Source: Phytophthora hibernalis (Eukaryota > Oomycota > Peronosporomycetes > Peronosporales > Peronosporaceae). From it: a DNA stretch of 64,000 nt. The translations under genes were made by a program, and so were the position numbers. Positions 22,191 to 33,164 of this stretch are shown here, piece by piece (within the stretch, counting starts at the first letter, position 1; each line of letters starts with the position of its first letter). The stretch is from assembly GCA_012656075.1 (NCBI GenBank), contig JAAKBF010000018.1, positions 558,001 to 622,000 of the forward strand, in the 5' to 3' direction. The notes beneath the pieces are model-generated. The model searched no databases. It saw only the letters and a program-made list of their open reading frames with translations, and had not been told where the DNA came from.

Positions 22191-24356
22191 TGCTCCAGCA
22201 GCGAGTGTGTGCAGTCTCGCGATGGGGGATTTTGCAATGACCCTTCACTCCGTTTGCAACCCAATCTGCGTATCTTTGCTTTTTTATTGGCTAAGGTTGT
22301 AAATCCGCGTCAGTATTACCTCTCCGACTACAACCAAAGTTGCTTTCGATACCCCCTCGTTGATGGCTGGTACTGCTGTCCACCACGACCAGTGACCAAT
22401 CAGAGCCGCTGGCCGCCAAATAGATACAACCCCGTTTGCAAACGGCTGGTAATGTACATGTATTAATACTAGGTTTTAGGGTATAGCCAAGAGGATTACA
22501 ACTCTCTTTTGATTGGCTAAAACTAACACTGTCATTAGCAGTGGTTAAGTGCCATCGAACCGAGTGTGGAGTTCTGGCTTGAGGTGGCTCACGATTCTCA
22601 TGAAAGCTACATGAACCAATTGCTGTACAAATATTACAGTTATGTCGCCCAACCCCCTCCTAGCATGCTATGTTATCTACACTGCAGCCAAATCGACTCT
22701 GTGGGATCTACAAAACTGCTAGCTCTACGTCGTTCTCAGCCCTCCTGTCGCGTTAACGGCAGCTGTAGAGCAAATCCGTTACAGTAGCCCATTGATGCAC
22801 TACCTCGTACCCATTTGGCTCTACTACCTAGACGATCAAAACACATATAGGGGTTTAGATTTTCCCCGTCAGAAGTTCCCCGACGCGACCGTGTCGACGG
22901 AAGGCAGAGAAGCACCACAGTTCATGTCGTAGCTTTGCCTCAAACGTTTATATGGTTGCATCCTACCTATCAGTGAGACGCGCTTACTTGGCTTTCCAAG
23001 TCCGTGATCTCTACGTCTAACATGACCCGAACTACCTGCTCTATCATTTTTGAGCAGCCGTAGCGGTACGTGCCGCCGTCCTCGTATGTCATATACGTCA
23101 TGGGATGGATTACAACAATATAGCGTGGTGATGTGATGGTGCCTTCGTGCGTTCATGCTGCTTCGCTACATGTTGTATGTGTTTGCAGGTTCCATTTGGT
23201 TCCGTTTGCAACCTGACTAGTTTTTGACTTGTCTTTTGGGCGAAGCCTCGTTATGGTGGGTCTGCGTGTTGTGTTTTCGCGTCCCCTCTCTTTAGCTCCT
23301 TTCGTTTCACAAACTTTATCTTCGGCGTTGTAGCGTGGCTTTGTTCAAATGCCGTCGCCCTCGATGTGACACTAACCCAAGGCCTTGGGACATGGATTTG
23401 GTGTGGTGGCCCTCATGGGTATGGGTTTACATGTTAATGACATGTTTTTAAAAGAAATGTCACTAAAAACCATCTGGGATGAAAAATAGTATGTAGGGTT
23501 TATAACCCTATGTACTTTTCACCCTATTGTCCCTGTCATAATAGTTGATCCAAAAATATTAACACATGCCACGTTTCGAGGTGTAGCACCTTCATATTTT
23601 GGTCGGCCAGGACTGTACGGGTCACCAATAGAATGCTACACCAATAACCTATCGAATGGTGTTGTTTATAAATGCATCGGCCTACTTTAAGAATGGTGCG
23701 AGCCTGCCAACTCCACAGGGAGAGCGGGCTGTGATTGTGGCGGCGTCCAAATACTTCATCGTCGAGAAGTGGGCAGGCGGTGGACAAGGAAAAGGACCCC
23801 GCAGGTACTTCCCCAAGTGTCTTGGGGTCATGTAGGCATTCGTTTCGCGTGCGCACGCAGCCTACCGCAGTGGTGCGGGCCTTCCAAACGAGCAGGTGTT
23901 GCCACTCTGGGCGACTTATCGATATCTATCAGTTTTCCTTAATAATCAATATATTGATTTGTGATTTGACCATATTAGCCAAGAGACGACCCACTGATTA
24001 CTCTAATAATTGATATGTCGGAGTAAGTACGAGCCGTTAAGGGTTTCGGCCATTTTGGTCCAACGTTTCCAATAATCTGGCACTATGCGAAATACACGTA
24101 TCTTCCCCGTCTCTCAGCTAATTCGAACTTCGTATGTTACGACTATTGCAACTAACCCTAATTGAACCCTTTGCCAAAAGTTTTAGAGCGGAAACCATTT
24201 GTTCTGGCTTGCCTATCTCAAAAACTACTGCGAATTAGCCAAAACGGACATCGGATTCGGAATCTAACGCGTCTCTTCCACACTATATCTAACTATCGTA
24301 TATGGTTTTGTCAAGTTATCCCAGTCATTTTATGCGCCAAACGTTTGGATCAACTA
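22191..24356. other. Non-coding, MITE-like repeat debris
   Basis: No gene supported. It includes the second copy (22493-22516) of the exact 24-bp repeat also found at 10046-10069, several CCAATCA/TGATTGG motifs typical of MITE debris here, and a small hairpin at 23494-23510 (tagggtt, loop tat, aacccta). Confidence 0.4.
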
Positions 24357-24359
24357 TTA

Positions 24360-24970
24360 AGCCCTGGTTTCTCCGTCGGTGTCTGGGTCTGGGGATAAAC
24401 GACCTCGTAATTCCCAGACGCTTTCCTAGATTGCTGGTGCTGAGAGCTATGTTGCTGATCTGTATACCCTTTCAAACTCGTTCTAGGCGTGAATCGTCGT
24501 ACCGAAGTTCTCTGCAACCGGAGAATGTGCCGGGAAAAGCGCACACATGGGGCAGGTCTAAAGAAATGAATCGTTTATGGCCTACAATGAGGTATCTTGA
24601 TCGGTCAGTATTTCTACGGATTAGCAACTACGCAGTATAAACTAGTCAGAATCATGCTAAATAAAATGTGATTGGTGGAACTAGCAAATCCCTACGTCGT
24701 TTTTGTAAAATGACTTGAATAAAGTGTTGTCTAGTAAAGGATGGAGGTTGCTTGTTGAAGGGGTGTAACTTCGCATATTTTCGTCGTACATCATGATTTT
24801 GCATGATTTGACGGTCTCTCCGACTTTATATCTATCTCGGAATATAATCCTCAATTAATTCCCACCCCCATGGGGGTGGGAATAAATGCCTCGTCGGGGA
24901 ATAAACCACCGACCAATCAGCATCGCTTCTTTTATTCCGAGGCCCAGACACTGACGGAGAAACCAGGGCC
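24360..24970. mobile_element. PIF/Harbinger-like MITE with TTA target duplication
   Basis: Terminal inverted repeats of about 33 bp: the left end agccctggtttctccgtcgg (from 24360) matches the reverse complement of the right end ggccctggtttctccgtcag (ending 24970), continuing through tgtctggg(t/c)ct. It is flanked on both sides by TTA (24357-24359 and 24971-24973), the usual Harbinger target duplication, and starts with the GGCCCTGG-type end of that group. The 611-bp interior codes for nothing convincing, so it is non-autonomous. Confidence 0.75.
24858..24883. repeat. 26-bp perfect palindrome inside the MITE
   Basis: attcccaccccca is followed directly by its exact reverse complement, with no loop, centred between 24870 and 24871. 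It lies near the right inverted repeat of the Harbinger-like MITE. Confidence 0.9.
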
Positions 24971-24973
24971 TTA

Positions 24974-25870
24974 TGACGTAGTTTTCTTGATAACCCTGGG
25001 TTATCAAGCCATTCAGTGATGTGATAGTGTAATGTAACGTTGATCATATGTTGCTGGGCGAACACGTATGTTCCAGGTGGACACGTACGCTGCAGGGGGA
25101 CATGAATATTGAAGATGCAGGGGAGGGTCTTTGCGTGCTAGTTCGTAGGCGACACATTGGCACTGCCACAAGCAGCACCAGCTCTATACGCAGCGTGCAG
25201 ATCAACCGCTTCGCGTTGGAGTTGTGAGAGTCTCGCGCAAGTTGAGCGCGGAGATTGCTGGCCTTAGCTGGAACACTGTTGTGCCCAGTCTTACTTATGC
25301 AGCTTGCAGTTTAAGCCTGCGAAGTAAATGGATTCATGATCGATCGCTCACCGTAGCTCACCCGTCCTCCAAAACATAGCAAACAAATCTTAGAAATGTT
25401 TGAGTCCTCTGTTATACCGTAGTGCACGTGGTTCTTTGCTTTGCTCGTAGGTATCCTAGTGCTGCTTTTCGCCGCGGCACAAACCCGTTTAAACTGCAGA
25501 TTTATTGGATCGATCCGGATTTATCCGCGGCGAAAAGCCAGTGGCCTGCCCAAAAGCCACATCATGAAGCAGATGCGAGAGTAGCGCGTTGATATTAATA
25601 GCAAGCAAGATACATCACACGGATGACACGTACCAAAACGAACAATGTTGGCTTAACGTTGTGCTACTAGACTGAAGCAAATCGGGTTTAATCCTAAGAA
25701 CTTAAGTAGTCGAAGCTGTTGTCGACGTTGCGTGACCGTATAGTGCCTTCGTCTTCGTTATCGCTTTTGTCGTCCTCACTTGACGAATGCATGGCGGCTT
25801 CATCGCCGCTTTCCTCGACCCGCTCCCATCAGCTAACGCTAATGTGCGGTACACCACAGCGGGCATTAAA
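24974..25870. other. Non-coding stretch with two hairpins
   Basis: No gene seen. An 11-bp perfect hairpin (cttgataaccc, one base, gggttatcaag) lies at 24986-25008. A longer one is at 25464-25538, listed separately. The stretch is probably flank of the hAT remnant that follows. Confidence 0.45.
25464..25538. repeat. Inverted repeat, 14-bp perfect arms
   Basis: Arms gcttttcgccgcgg (25464-25477) and its exact reverse complement (25525-25538) enclose a 47-base loop containing gtttaaac. It could be a very small fold-back element or the remains of one; no clear target duplication. Confidence 0.75.
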
Positions 25871-26600
25871 TTACTGCCCCTCTTTTGGTTGGGGTAACAT
25901 CTCCACTATCCTCGACAACAGACAATTTCGCAGCTTGGAGTGGATATACTTGTACAAGCTCCAACTTCGTTCCGCAGCGGCCGATGAGGTGGGCTTCGTA
26001 AACATTCTGCGGGCAATCTGGAACAAAGTCGGTATTTCTTACGCTGCATTTCCCACCATTCTAAAAGTGGTATTCCGCGGCCTTCTTGTTGTCTCCCGTC
26101 CTGTTTACGATACCATTTTGTGTTCACAAAAGCACTCGCTCCGCGGAAAGCAATCTGATGTTCTTATTCGCTGTAGTTGAGTCGAGCTGCAACTTCTCGA
26201 ATGTGGTTTAACGACTGTTGTATATCGTTATCCACCAAGTCGCCTGGATCTTTTGTGGGATCAAGCAAAACGCTATCCCCATCGAATCGGTGTGAAAAAC
26301 TTTCGACGTTCATCGATAAGCTTGAGAATCTCGCTGGCCGTGTCAGCCAAGAAGGGGATTGCAATACACCGGTTTTTTAGTAGATCCACTAAAGTCCAAT
26401 ACACCATTCCAACAGAGCATCCTTCCGTCTCTAATACCCCGATCTTTTTGATGATAGGAGCGATAACTTTCATTACTTGTTTCCCGAGCAGAAACCGTCA
26501 TGCTGGTGACAGATTCAAAATCTGTGGGCTTCTTGGGCCCCGTGTCCCGCTTTCGCTTTCCAGTAGCTCCGTTCGTTTTGCGCTTTGACCTGGCCATGAA
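25871..26600 (-). pseudogene. hAT transposase remnant, internally deleted
   Basis: Minus-strand fragments in several frames match a hAT transposase. VIAPIIKKIGVLETEG and LADTASEILKLIDERRKFF (26470-26280) fit the helical region before the C-terminus, LDPTKDPGDLVDNDIQQS follows, and LFQIARRMFTKPTSSAAAER with YKYIHSKLRNCL (about 26010-25920) is the hATC dimerisation signature. An N-terminal piece (MARSKRKTNGATGKRKRD, 26597) joins almost directly to the C-terminal half, so most of the catalytic core is missing. Terminal repeats were not found. Confidence 0.6.
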
Positions 26601-27879
26601 TCCCTGTCCTCCGGCGATCGCATCTCTGTTCTTTATTACGCTCATACACAGAGTACCAGCGTGTCTCGACAGGAAGCGAAAGCGTCTGGTTTTAGCCGTT
26701 GTTGGTCCGACGCTTGGCGACTGTACCTCGTTCTTGTTCAAATCTTGCGAAAAGAAGAGGGCGCAAGAGAAAGAAGGATGCCACATGCGTGGCTTTACTT
26801 ATTGCCTCCTTCACTAGTTCCAATTTGCCAATATCTTGGAGTAGTATCATAGATTATTACATAGCCACATGGATTTACGGATAATTCCAAAAATAGATCC
26901 GGTTATAGCCCGGTTTAATCCGGTAAAGCAGGTCAAACAGTTGTCAGCACTACTCGCCCCACAGCGTGTTGCTTGCTGTGGCCCACAGCACGCAACAGGC
27001 TGTGGGGCAATCTTAAAATCGGTTTGCAACACAGTACTACCTCCGGCCCGAACGGAATGTGCATACAGGTAATGATATATACGTCTACTCACGGAGAGAT
27101 TGATACATCACGTAGGACCTCTTTGGGGTGATATCTGTCTTGTGCGACTGTTCTATTTTTACATTTACACTGGTTACCTCCTTGGACCACTACATACACT
27201 TTCACAAACACACCTATCAAGTCGGGCGATTAAACATTTCGCAGTGCACTCAATATTTATCTGATCCAATTGCGGATTCAACCTACCCAATCATTATGTC
27301 CACGGCTGTTGGGTTAACATGTGCTAAGATAGTTTAACGCCCAATCAATCAGCACAGATAACTAAAACAATTAGACACTGATTACTGGTATGGAGAAACT
27401 AACGACCACATATTGACCAATCAAATTGCGTACATAGTTAGGTTTGATTCAATTTTGGCCAATAATATTCCTTTAAACATTGTGTGCCTCATATAATAGT
27501 AAATGCACATCATGTTTCGGGCCGGGTAGTATAAGATAGCCCCTTTCCAGCAATCTGTTGATGGGCATCGAGTGTAGTAAAGGATTGGGTTACAAACTTA
27601 GGCGGTGATTCACCACCGCTGAATGCGTCGCCTGTCGGAGCAATCGGTGCACCGCGAGCAACTAAAATTGCAAACGGCACACCGACTTTTGGGGCCATAA
27701 TCCTGGATGATACGGTGCAGCCAACCAATCAGCGATGGCAGTTGTCAGAAATACAACCCCGGCTTGGTAATGTATATCATGACTGCATCTGTGATAGAAG
27801 TTATATCACGAAAATATGTTTACAAAACTTGGATTTGATTGGCTACTGTTTCCAACTATTTGATTTACGAGTGTGTGGT
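26601..27879. other. Non-coding repeat debris
   Basis: No gene I can support. Apart from the inverted repeat at 26956-27008, it contains several CCAATCA motifs (about 27347, 27418, 27719) like those in other MITE-like stretches of the window. Confidence 0.4.
26956..27008. repeat. Inverted repeat with 17-bp arms
   Basis: gccccacagcgtgttgc (26956-26972) pairs with the reverse complement of 26992-27008 with one mismatch; the 19-base loop contains a second, smaller palindrome (gctgtgg...ccacagc). Confidence 0.75.
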
Positions 27880-28484
27880 TGTCGTTCGACTATTGATATC
27901 GAAGATAGCTATACAGTCGATTGTAGATCGTGCCGCGGGACAGCTCATCTGCTCGCTTTGGAGTCGACGGGTAAACTTGCGACAGCAGCGTAGCATACGC
28001 ATTGTTGAAGACTTCATCGGCCATATTAAGCTGCAGGTCTGATATTCAGCCTACATTAACGAGCAACACTCCTGATTCCTGTACAAGCTGCTGCATGTGC
28101 AGCATTACTGTTCGAACCCGTGAGTGCTGCATTTGGTGTTCAGGCTTGATGTCGTGTTGTTTGTTCAGTAGTCGGTAAGGGCGTATGCCAGTGTCCTTGT
28201 CTCCAAAGAACCACAAGTTTCACATCGTTTTTACATTAGATCGGGCTGGAAACCGATATGACCGAAAATGACAGGCCCGCGTCTTTAGGAAGCCGAATTA
28301 ACCAAGTGTTCGTTTCGATGTCAATCGTACTTGGATGGTGCTGATTAAGCCACACTTTCATGGCGTTTACTTTAGACTGATCGGTTTGCATGGTGCTTGT
28401 GTTGGTTCGCTTCGACTGCAAAGACAGCGCGACCGCAGCTCCATCCGTTGAGTCGTCCACTGTTCGTTTTCGACCGCGCGCCAT
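27880..28484 (-). pseudogene. Fragments possibly from a tyrosine-recombinase-like element
   Basis: An ATG at 28484 opens MARGRKRTVDDSTDGAAVAL, then SKVNAMKVWLNQHHPSTID. This resembles the N-terminal region of oomycete recombinase-like proteins (basic start, then a helical KxxxMxxWLxQHHP region), but it stops at 28236. Below it another frame reads WFFGDKDTGIRPYRLLNKQH and, after a stop, SDLQLNMADEVFNNAYATLL. I do not recognise this second part; the two may not belong together. Confidence 0.3.
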
Positions 28485-28959
28485 TGTAAGCAAAATATGA
28501 AAGTACCCCTCTATCAAAGGTCGTCGCCAGGTGTGATCGGCGAGTATCACACTTGGATTGAATCCGTGCTGAAAGTTGAAACCATACTGAGCGCAAGTGT
28601 TTTTCCGAGGATTGGAATGCATTTCAGTCAAGTGTGATTGAATGTCTGTTTGAGGCCCCCACAGTACTATCACAACTGCAGCAGATGTACATGTGGTACC
28701 GTTTTATTCTTATTTCATCCGACACCAAATCTTCGAATAGGTGTAGAGCAAGTGAACGTTGGCAAGATTGCAATCTTCGTAAGTTATGATATGATTGGCA
28801 CACATCCGTTTTGATGAAAAACTCGTCAAAATGAAAATTGGTTGGCATAATCGCGTTCTGGAGGGAAGAGGGGGTACATGTTCCAAAGCGATCGCCGAGC
28901 CATGTAGAACTTCGCTAACATTGCTGACATGTTGTTCTTGGCTTTGAAATCGATTTCAA
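28485..28959. other. Short non-coding stretch
   Basis: No gene or structured repeat that I can support. Confidence 0.3.
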
Positions 28960-29217
28960 CTATGCTATTAAAATAGCATAGTCCGGTAAGGTTCGGTGCG
29001 GAGCTCGGGCTGCCTTACAAGTACTCCTTTGCCCCCAGGGGCGGCCAATTATGATGAGAACCCAGAGTTTGCCGTCACTAAGGTTGCTCTGCTCCGCGAT
29101 CCAGTCCCACAATCGCTCTTTTTGGCCTTTTGCATCGAGCGTGTTGCCAAGAAGCGGCCGCGTCGAATTGGGACGGTGACGGCCTTCCTGGTCGTGAAGC
29201 AAGTTATGCACTTGCAA
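28960..29217 (-). pseudogene. Cytochrome P450 N-terminal fragment
   Basis: A minus-strand open stretch contains NSTRPLLGNTLDA, QKERLWDWIAEQ and GKLWVLIIIGRP in that order. This is the layout of the N-terminal region of CYP86-like oomycete P450s (proline-rich hinge, LGNTLD, then DWI, then GKPW). No heme-binding Cys loop, oxygen-binding helix or ExxR is nearby, so only a small piece remains. It lies 220 bp outside the left end of the 29440-33164 transposon. Confidence 0.4.
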
Positions 29218-29430
29218 GAGTGCAGTGAATGGTGGCGACAGCCCAATATTGGTACACTAGTGGTACAGTCGGATATTAGAAGTAGTTTTCACTGCTGTGA
29301 TTTAATTGGCTGATGGGCGTTGTCGGATATAAGATGTTGTCGGATCAAAAGTGTTATGCGGACTACAAAGTACCGTACATGTATTTGGTTTCGGTTCACC
29401 ATGAATCATTGACCACACTCCGAGCAACAA

Positions 29431-29439
29431 CTAACCTAT
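29431..29439. repeat. Left target-site duplication (9 bp)
   Basis: ctaacctat immediately outside the left inverted repeat; an identical copy lies at 33165-33173. Confidence 0.9.
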
Positions 29440-29502
29440 GGAACTTTATCAACAGGTACCACAAATCCATCAGCACATTATCAACAGGTACCACAAATCT
29501 GT
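29440..29502 (+). repeat. Left terminal inverted repeat
   Basis: Starts ggaactttatcaacaggtac. Within it a 22-bp unit beginning ttatcaacaggtaccac is repeated at 29446-29467 and 29478-29499, spaced 32 bp apart, so each end carries two copies of a likely transposase-binding site centred on aggtacc. Confidence 0.9.
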
Positions 29503-30650
29503 CAAACAGTTGCACTGGTGTGACAGCCCAACGTATAGACTCACTGCTCAACGAAATTCAAAGGAAATGACCCAAACTTAACGAATGTACATAAAATGAT
29601 AAGTGTACGTATGCAGTCGCATTTCAGCGAGTTCGCTTAAACCACGGTGGAGTCTGCGTCGAGCTGATTCGTGACATCATTGGGTGCTTGGGTCGATGCT
29701 AGTGGGCAACTCTCGTCTTGGCACTGCTGTGACCATCGAGAATCGAGCTCTGAAGTCCTTTCACAAGTTGGAGCTGGCGAGAGGAAGGTTTCCGCTGCCA
29801 CGCAAAGCAAGTGGTGTGTTTGTCGTGGAAATGGCTGATAAACCATGAGCCAGGAAATATTTCAGATAACTTGGTGACGGCATCGTCACTCGCTCGGCGT
29901 CTAGATATTCAAACGTGCCATTCACATCCGGCCGCTTGACAGCCCCACTTCCGTCAATTCCCGAATTCCCCTTTCTGTTCTACGTTCTTGTTGTAGTTGA
30001 AAGCGTAGTCTTTTAGGAATAGCTGAAAATCTGTAGGTGTTTCGAAGACACTATGCAGGGTAGATGCTCTTGCCCGTGAAGCCGAACAAGGTCCAGCTGC
30101 TCCATGATGGATTCTGCATTCCGCGCTGTTGTGGCTATCTGTGTGCTGGGGTGGCTCGCTGAAGCTGGCTCGCCCTGGCAAGATGCAGTGACAGATGAGA
30201 CGGCGTCAAACCAAACGATACTAATAAACAAAAGTACGAATCGCGATTTAGGTACCCTACTGGACAGAGGGGTATCTTATCTAACGATTGATACCCTCTA
30301 CGTTTTCTAGAAGTTAGACCCGACGAAGTTGTTGTCCATCAAAAAATATATATCGTCCCAGACCGAAAACTGATTTTTTATTGACCACTCTATCGTAAAA
30401 TTGCGCTGCGGATCCAATGAACGGCCCCGTTTCTTCAAGTGCGAAGTGGAACCCCTCGAAAACATTCGATTCATCCCCGTATTCACATTAGTGACATGCA
30501 TGCTCACATAGGTATCAATCTGTTTTGTCTCTGGACCTAAGTATCAAATAATTTGATGCGGAAGCTCCAATGTCAAACTTGAGTTTCCCAACCAACACTA
30601 GCAAACTGGCTTTAGGTGGATCTGCGGGGCTTCTTCTTCGCAGCCAGGGC
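29503..30650. other. Left interior of the transposon
   Basis: Only short ORFs on both strands, none recognised. One minus-strand piece near 30160-29960 reads SRARASTLHSVFETPTDFQL and is the only coherent stretch, but I have no family for it. Confidence 0.35.
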
Positions 30651-30657
30651 GTCCTCA

Positions 30658-32430
30658 TCCCCTTCCTCTTCCACGCTGATCCTGGTTCACTTTAGCTGCA
30701 ATTGCCATGGCAGCTCGATGGTCACGGCGAGATTTCTTCGCTGCCTTGGCAGTTATACTTTGCTGGGTCGTGGGAGCGGCGTAGATACCGTCACTTTGAA
30801 ACTCGGTAGGAACGTATGGACGAACCGTGTAGTGCATCGTATGACGCTTCTCTGCGTTCAACACCGACGGAGGCAACGGCTCCAGGAAATGTGTGAACAT
30901 CCGGCTCACCTTATTTCCCTCGGTTAAAACACGATCCACTTTTCGTCGCAGGTCATGCTCCACAGGGTCACGACTAGGCACCTTCCTGCATTCAACGACA
31001 CCAGGCTTGGTCATATCCATACCAAACAACTGGTACTGCTGTAGGCCGAATAGATTATTGTACAACTCCTTCACTAGCAGCTTGTACGCCTTAAAAGCCG
31101 TCTTCACGAGAGATGTGAACGGTCCTGTTTGACGTTGCTGACTTCTCCACGGCAGCGACCACCTGCTCGAACGTCCAGCAGTCCTGGCGACCTATGAATT
31201 TGCGTATGGGCCCGAAGCCCTGTAACACGAGTTCTTTGTGTGAATTTCACGAAGAACTTGTAGTCGACACGGTCTAAAACTCCCATCTGAACGTTGGCTA
31301 GTAAGAACTTGATGACCAGATTGTTTTTGTTCTGCTTCCCGCAGATGTCAGCATAGACATCCAGTTTCTTCTTACCACCCGAAATCACAACAGTCTCGAT
31401 GAAGTGATGCAGCATGGCGTTGATCTGGTCACTGCCCTTCTCGCTCACAGTCTCATCATGGACGTAGTTAGTCTGCATATTCTCGTTTTCGTAGTAGATA
31501 CCAAACACGTTCACAGACACGAGAGAACAGAAGTACCACTGCGACGGTGTTGATGATACTGATGGCACCGTCAAGTTCTGCGAGAAATCCATCACGATAA
31601 CAGCAACGTCCGCTTCAGGTTCTGGGCCAACAACCCGAGCCTTGTCTTTCTTGTATTCCATCCTAAATGTCAGCAGGTAAACAAAAGGATACTAATGTCA
31701 TCCAGCGGATCAAAATGATATCAATCTCCAGGGCAAGTAATACCCACCGCATCGCACGCGCGGACGCTGTATGGACTCCCATCTCCTCTGTTTCTTCAGC
31801 TGTGGGACCGCTGCGCATACGCGACTGATAAATTGCGCATACGTCGCACACGTTTGAGCGAGTGGAACGGATTTGAATATAGGGTCAGTGCAAACTCAGC
31901 AGCTTCCGCATCGTCGATCTTGCAGGCTCGCGCACCCGCAGTCTAATCTGGCTTATGTAGGTGTGCATTTCGTCGTACACCGAGTCCCATGTGAATTGAG
32001 CAGGAAGCAACGTGTAGTCCTCTCGGCTGAAGTACTTCTTGATCATACCGTCGACGGTTTTCTGCAGTCACACTCGAACGGGAACAACGTCGCCAACTTC
32101 TTGCGCAAATTCGGTAAACCACTTCACGAGCCACGGGACATCGACCGATGAAGCGTTCTTGTTCAGCCTGTTGCCATGAGACTTCGCGGCAATGTTACCA
32201 TCTCTGACGCGAGTCTTGTAGCGCTGAACGGTGAGTGGCGTCACGTCGAGGCAGCGTGCGAACGACGGGCGGCACACAGTTCCAACGAAGTTGAGATAGT
32301 AGTTGAACCTATCTCGGTTTCCCTTACCTCGCCGGCGCTCCACAGTGTCAGTCTGCATGAGCAAGCCCAGCATCGTGTAAATGCTGGTTACCCTTTCGGA
32401 CGTTGATATCTGTGATATCGAGCACACGGC
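30658..32430 (-). CDS. DDE/RNase H-fold transposase (frameshifted)
   Basis: Five open stretches align in order on the minus strand. The N-terminal part (32427-32068) has GKGNRDRFNYYLNFVG and CRPSFARCLDVTPLTVQRYK, a helical region that may bind DNA. Next is a Cys motif with NVCDVCAIY (about 31840), then VIVMDFSQNLTVPS (first Asp, about 31590), LDVYADICGKQNKNNLVIKF (second Asp and QNKN, about 31340), GFGPIRKFIGRQDCWTFEQV in another frame (about 31200), and a basic C-terminal tail. The layout fits the DUF7869-like transposase family of many eukaryotes (from memory). Several single-base indels separate the parts. It is the only transposase in the element. Confidence 0.65.
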
Positions 32431-33101
32431 TCTCCAACTCTTTCACCTTGCCCTGGAGATAGCGTCGTTCACATACATCGTCTTGAACGAGGCTCAAAAC
32501 CTTTGATGGACATTCATCTCGATCAAATTGATACCTATGTCATCCGCCTCTTGATCGTCTCCTTCACTTTCCTCACTCTCCGCTGTTAACTCCCGTTGTT
32601 GTCTGCAGTGTCAATGTCGCTCCATTCGTAGATGCTGCTGTCGTCGGGCTCCTCATTTTTCGACGCCTCAACTGAGCTAATGCCTTCAACGCCCACTGCA
32701 GTCGACAAATGCGGTGATGTCGCCCGCAATTTCTTCTGGAGGGAGTAGAATCTCTCAGATGCTGGGTCAAAGCAGCAGCTCTTGCTGCTGCTGCAACGGT
32801 GTGGCAGCGGGCTGTTGGGTGGGGGTCGATGCGTGGGCTTCCATTTCAACGGTGGTGGTGATCTTGTTAGAGTGCGACCGCTCGGTTTAGTGACAGTTTG
32901 AATTCTCAAACACAAAAGCGGCCGTTTCGCAAGAATTCAGCTACCGGTAGTTACGAAAAGGGAAGAGCAACTTTAAAGGCGATTATCTCGATAACTCTAA
33001 ATGGTGGGTAAGTACCGGTATCATTTTGTTCACCGGTCTCAGATGAAGGTAGGTCGAACATAACCGGATATTTACAGTACTTGTGGTATGATAAAACGCT
33101 A
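32431..33101. other. Right interior of the transposon
   Basis: Upstream of the transposase on the minus strand. An open stretch at 32915-32586 is Pro/Ser-rich with an acidic end (EEPDDSSIYEWSDID) and could be the N-terminal extension of the transposase; I cannot confirm this. Otherwise non-coding, probably promoter and leader. Confidence 0.35.
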
Positions 33102-33164
33102 ACAGATTTGTGGTACCTGTTGATTATGTGCTGATGGATTTGTGGTACCTGTTGACAAAGTTCC
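33102..33164 (-). repeat. Right terminal inverted repeat
   Basis: Reverse complement of the left repeat with two mismatches; also carries two copies of the 22-bp unit. Followed directly by the right target duplication at 33165-33173 (ctaacctat). Confidence 0.9.

Larger units (their letters stand above)
29440..33164. mobile_element. Complete 3.7-kb DNA transposon with 63-bp TIRs and 9-bp TSD
   Basis: The ends 29440-29502 and 33102-33164 are inverted repeats matching at 61 of 63 positions, and the element is flanked by a perfect 9-bp direct repeat. A 9-bp duplication is usual for Mutator-like elements, but the transposase is of a different look: a DDE/RNase H-type with a D-x-C-x-x-QNKN block. 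The transposase gene lies on the minus strand at 30658-32430. The left 1.1 kb (29503-30650) has only short ORFs I cannot identify. Confidence 0.85.

Noticed and set aside
26343..26786. 147-codon minus ORF as a free-standing gene
   Set aside because: It overlaps the hAT remnant in another frame; only the basic part from 26597 is plausibly real.
29440..33164. Calling the element a standard Mutator (MULE) transposon
   Set aside because: The 9-bp duplication fits, but the transposase motifs do not look like MULE; left unclassified.
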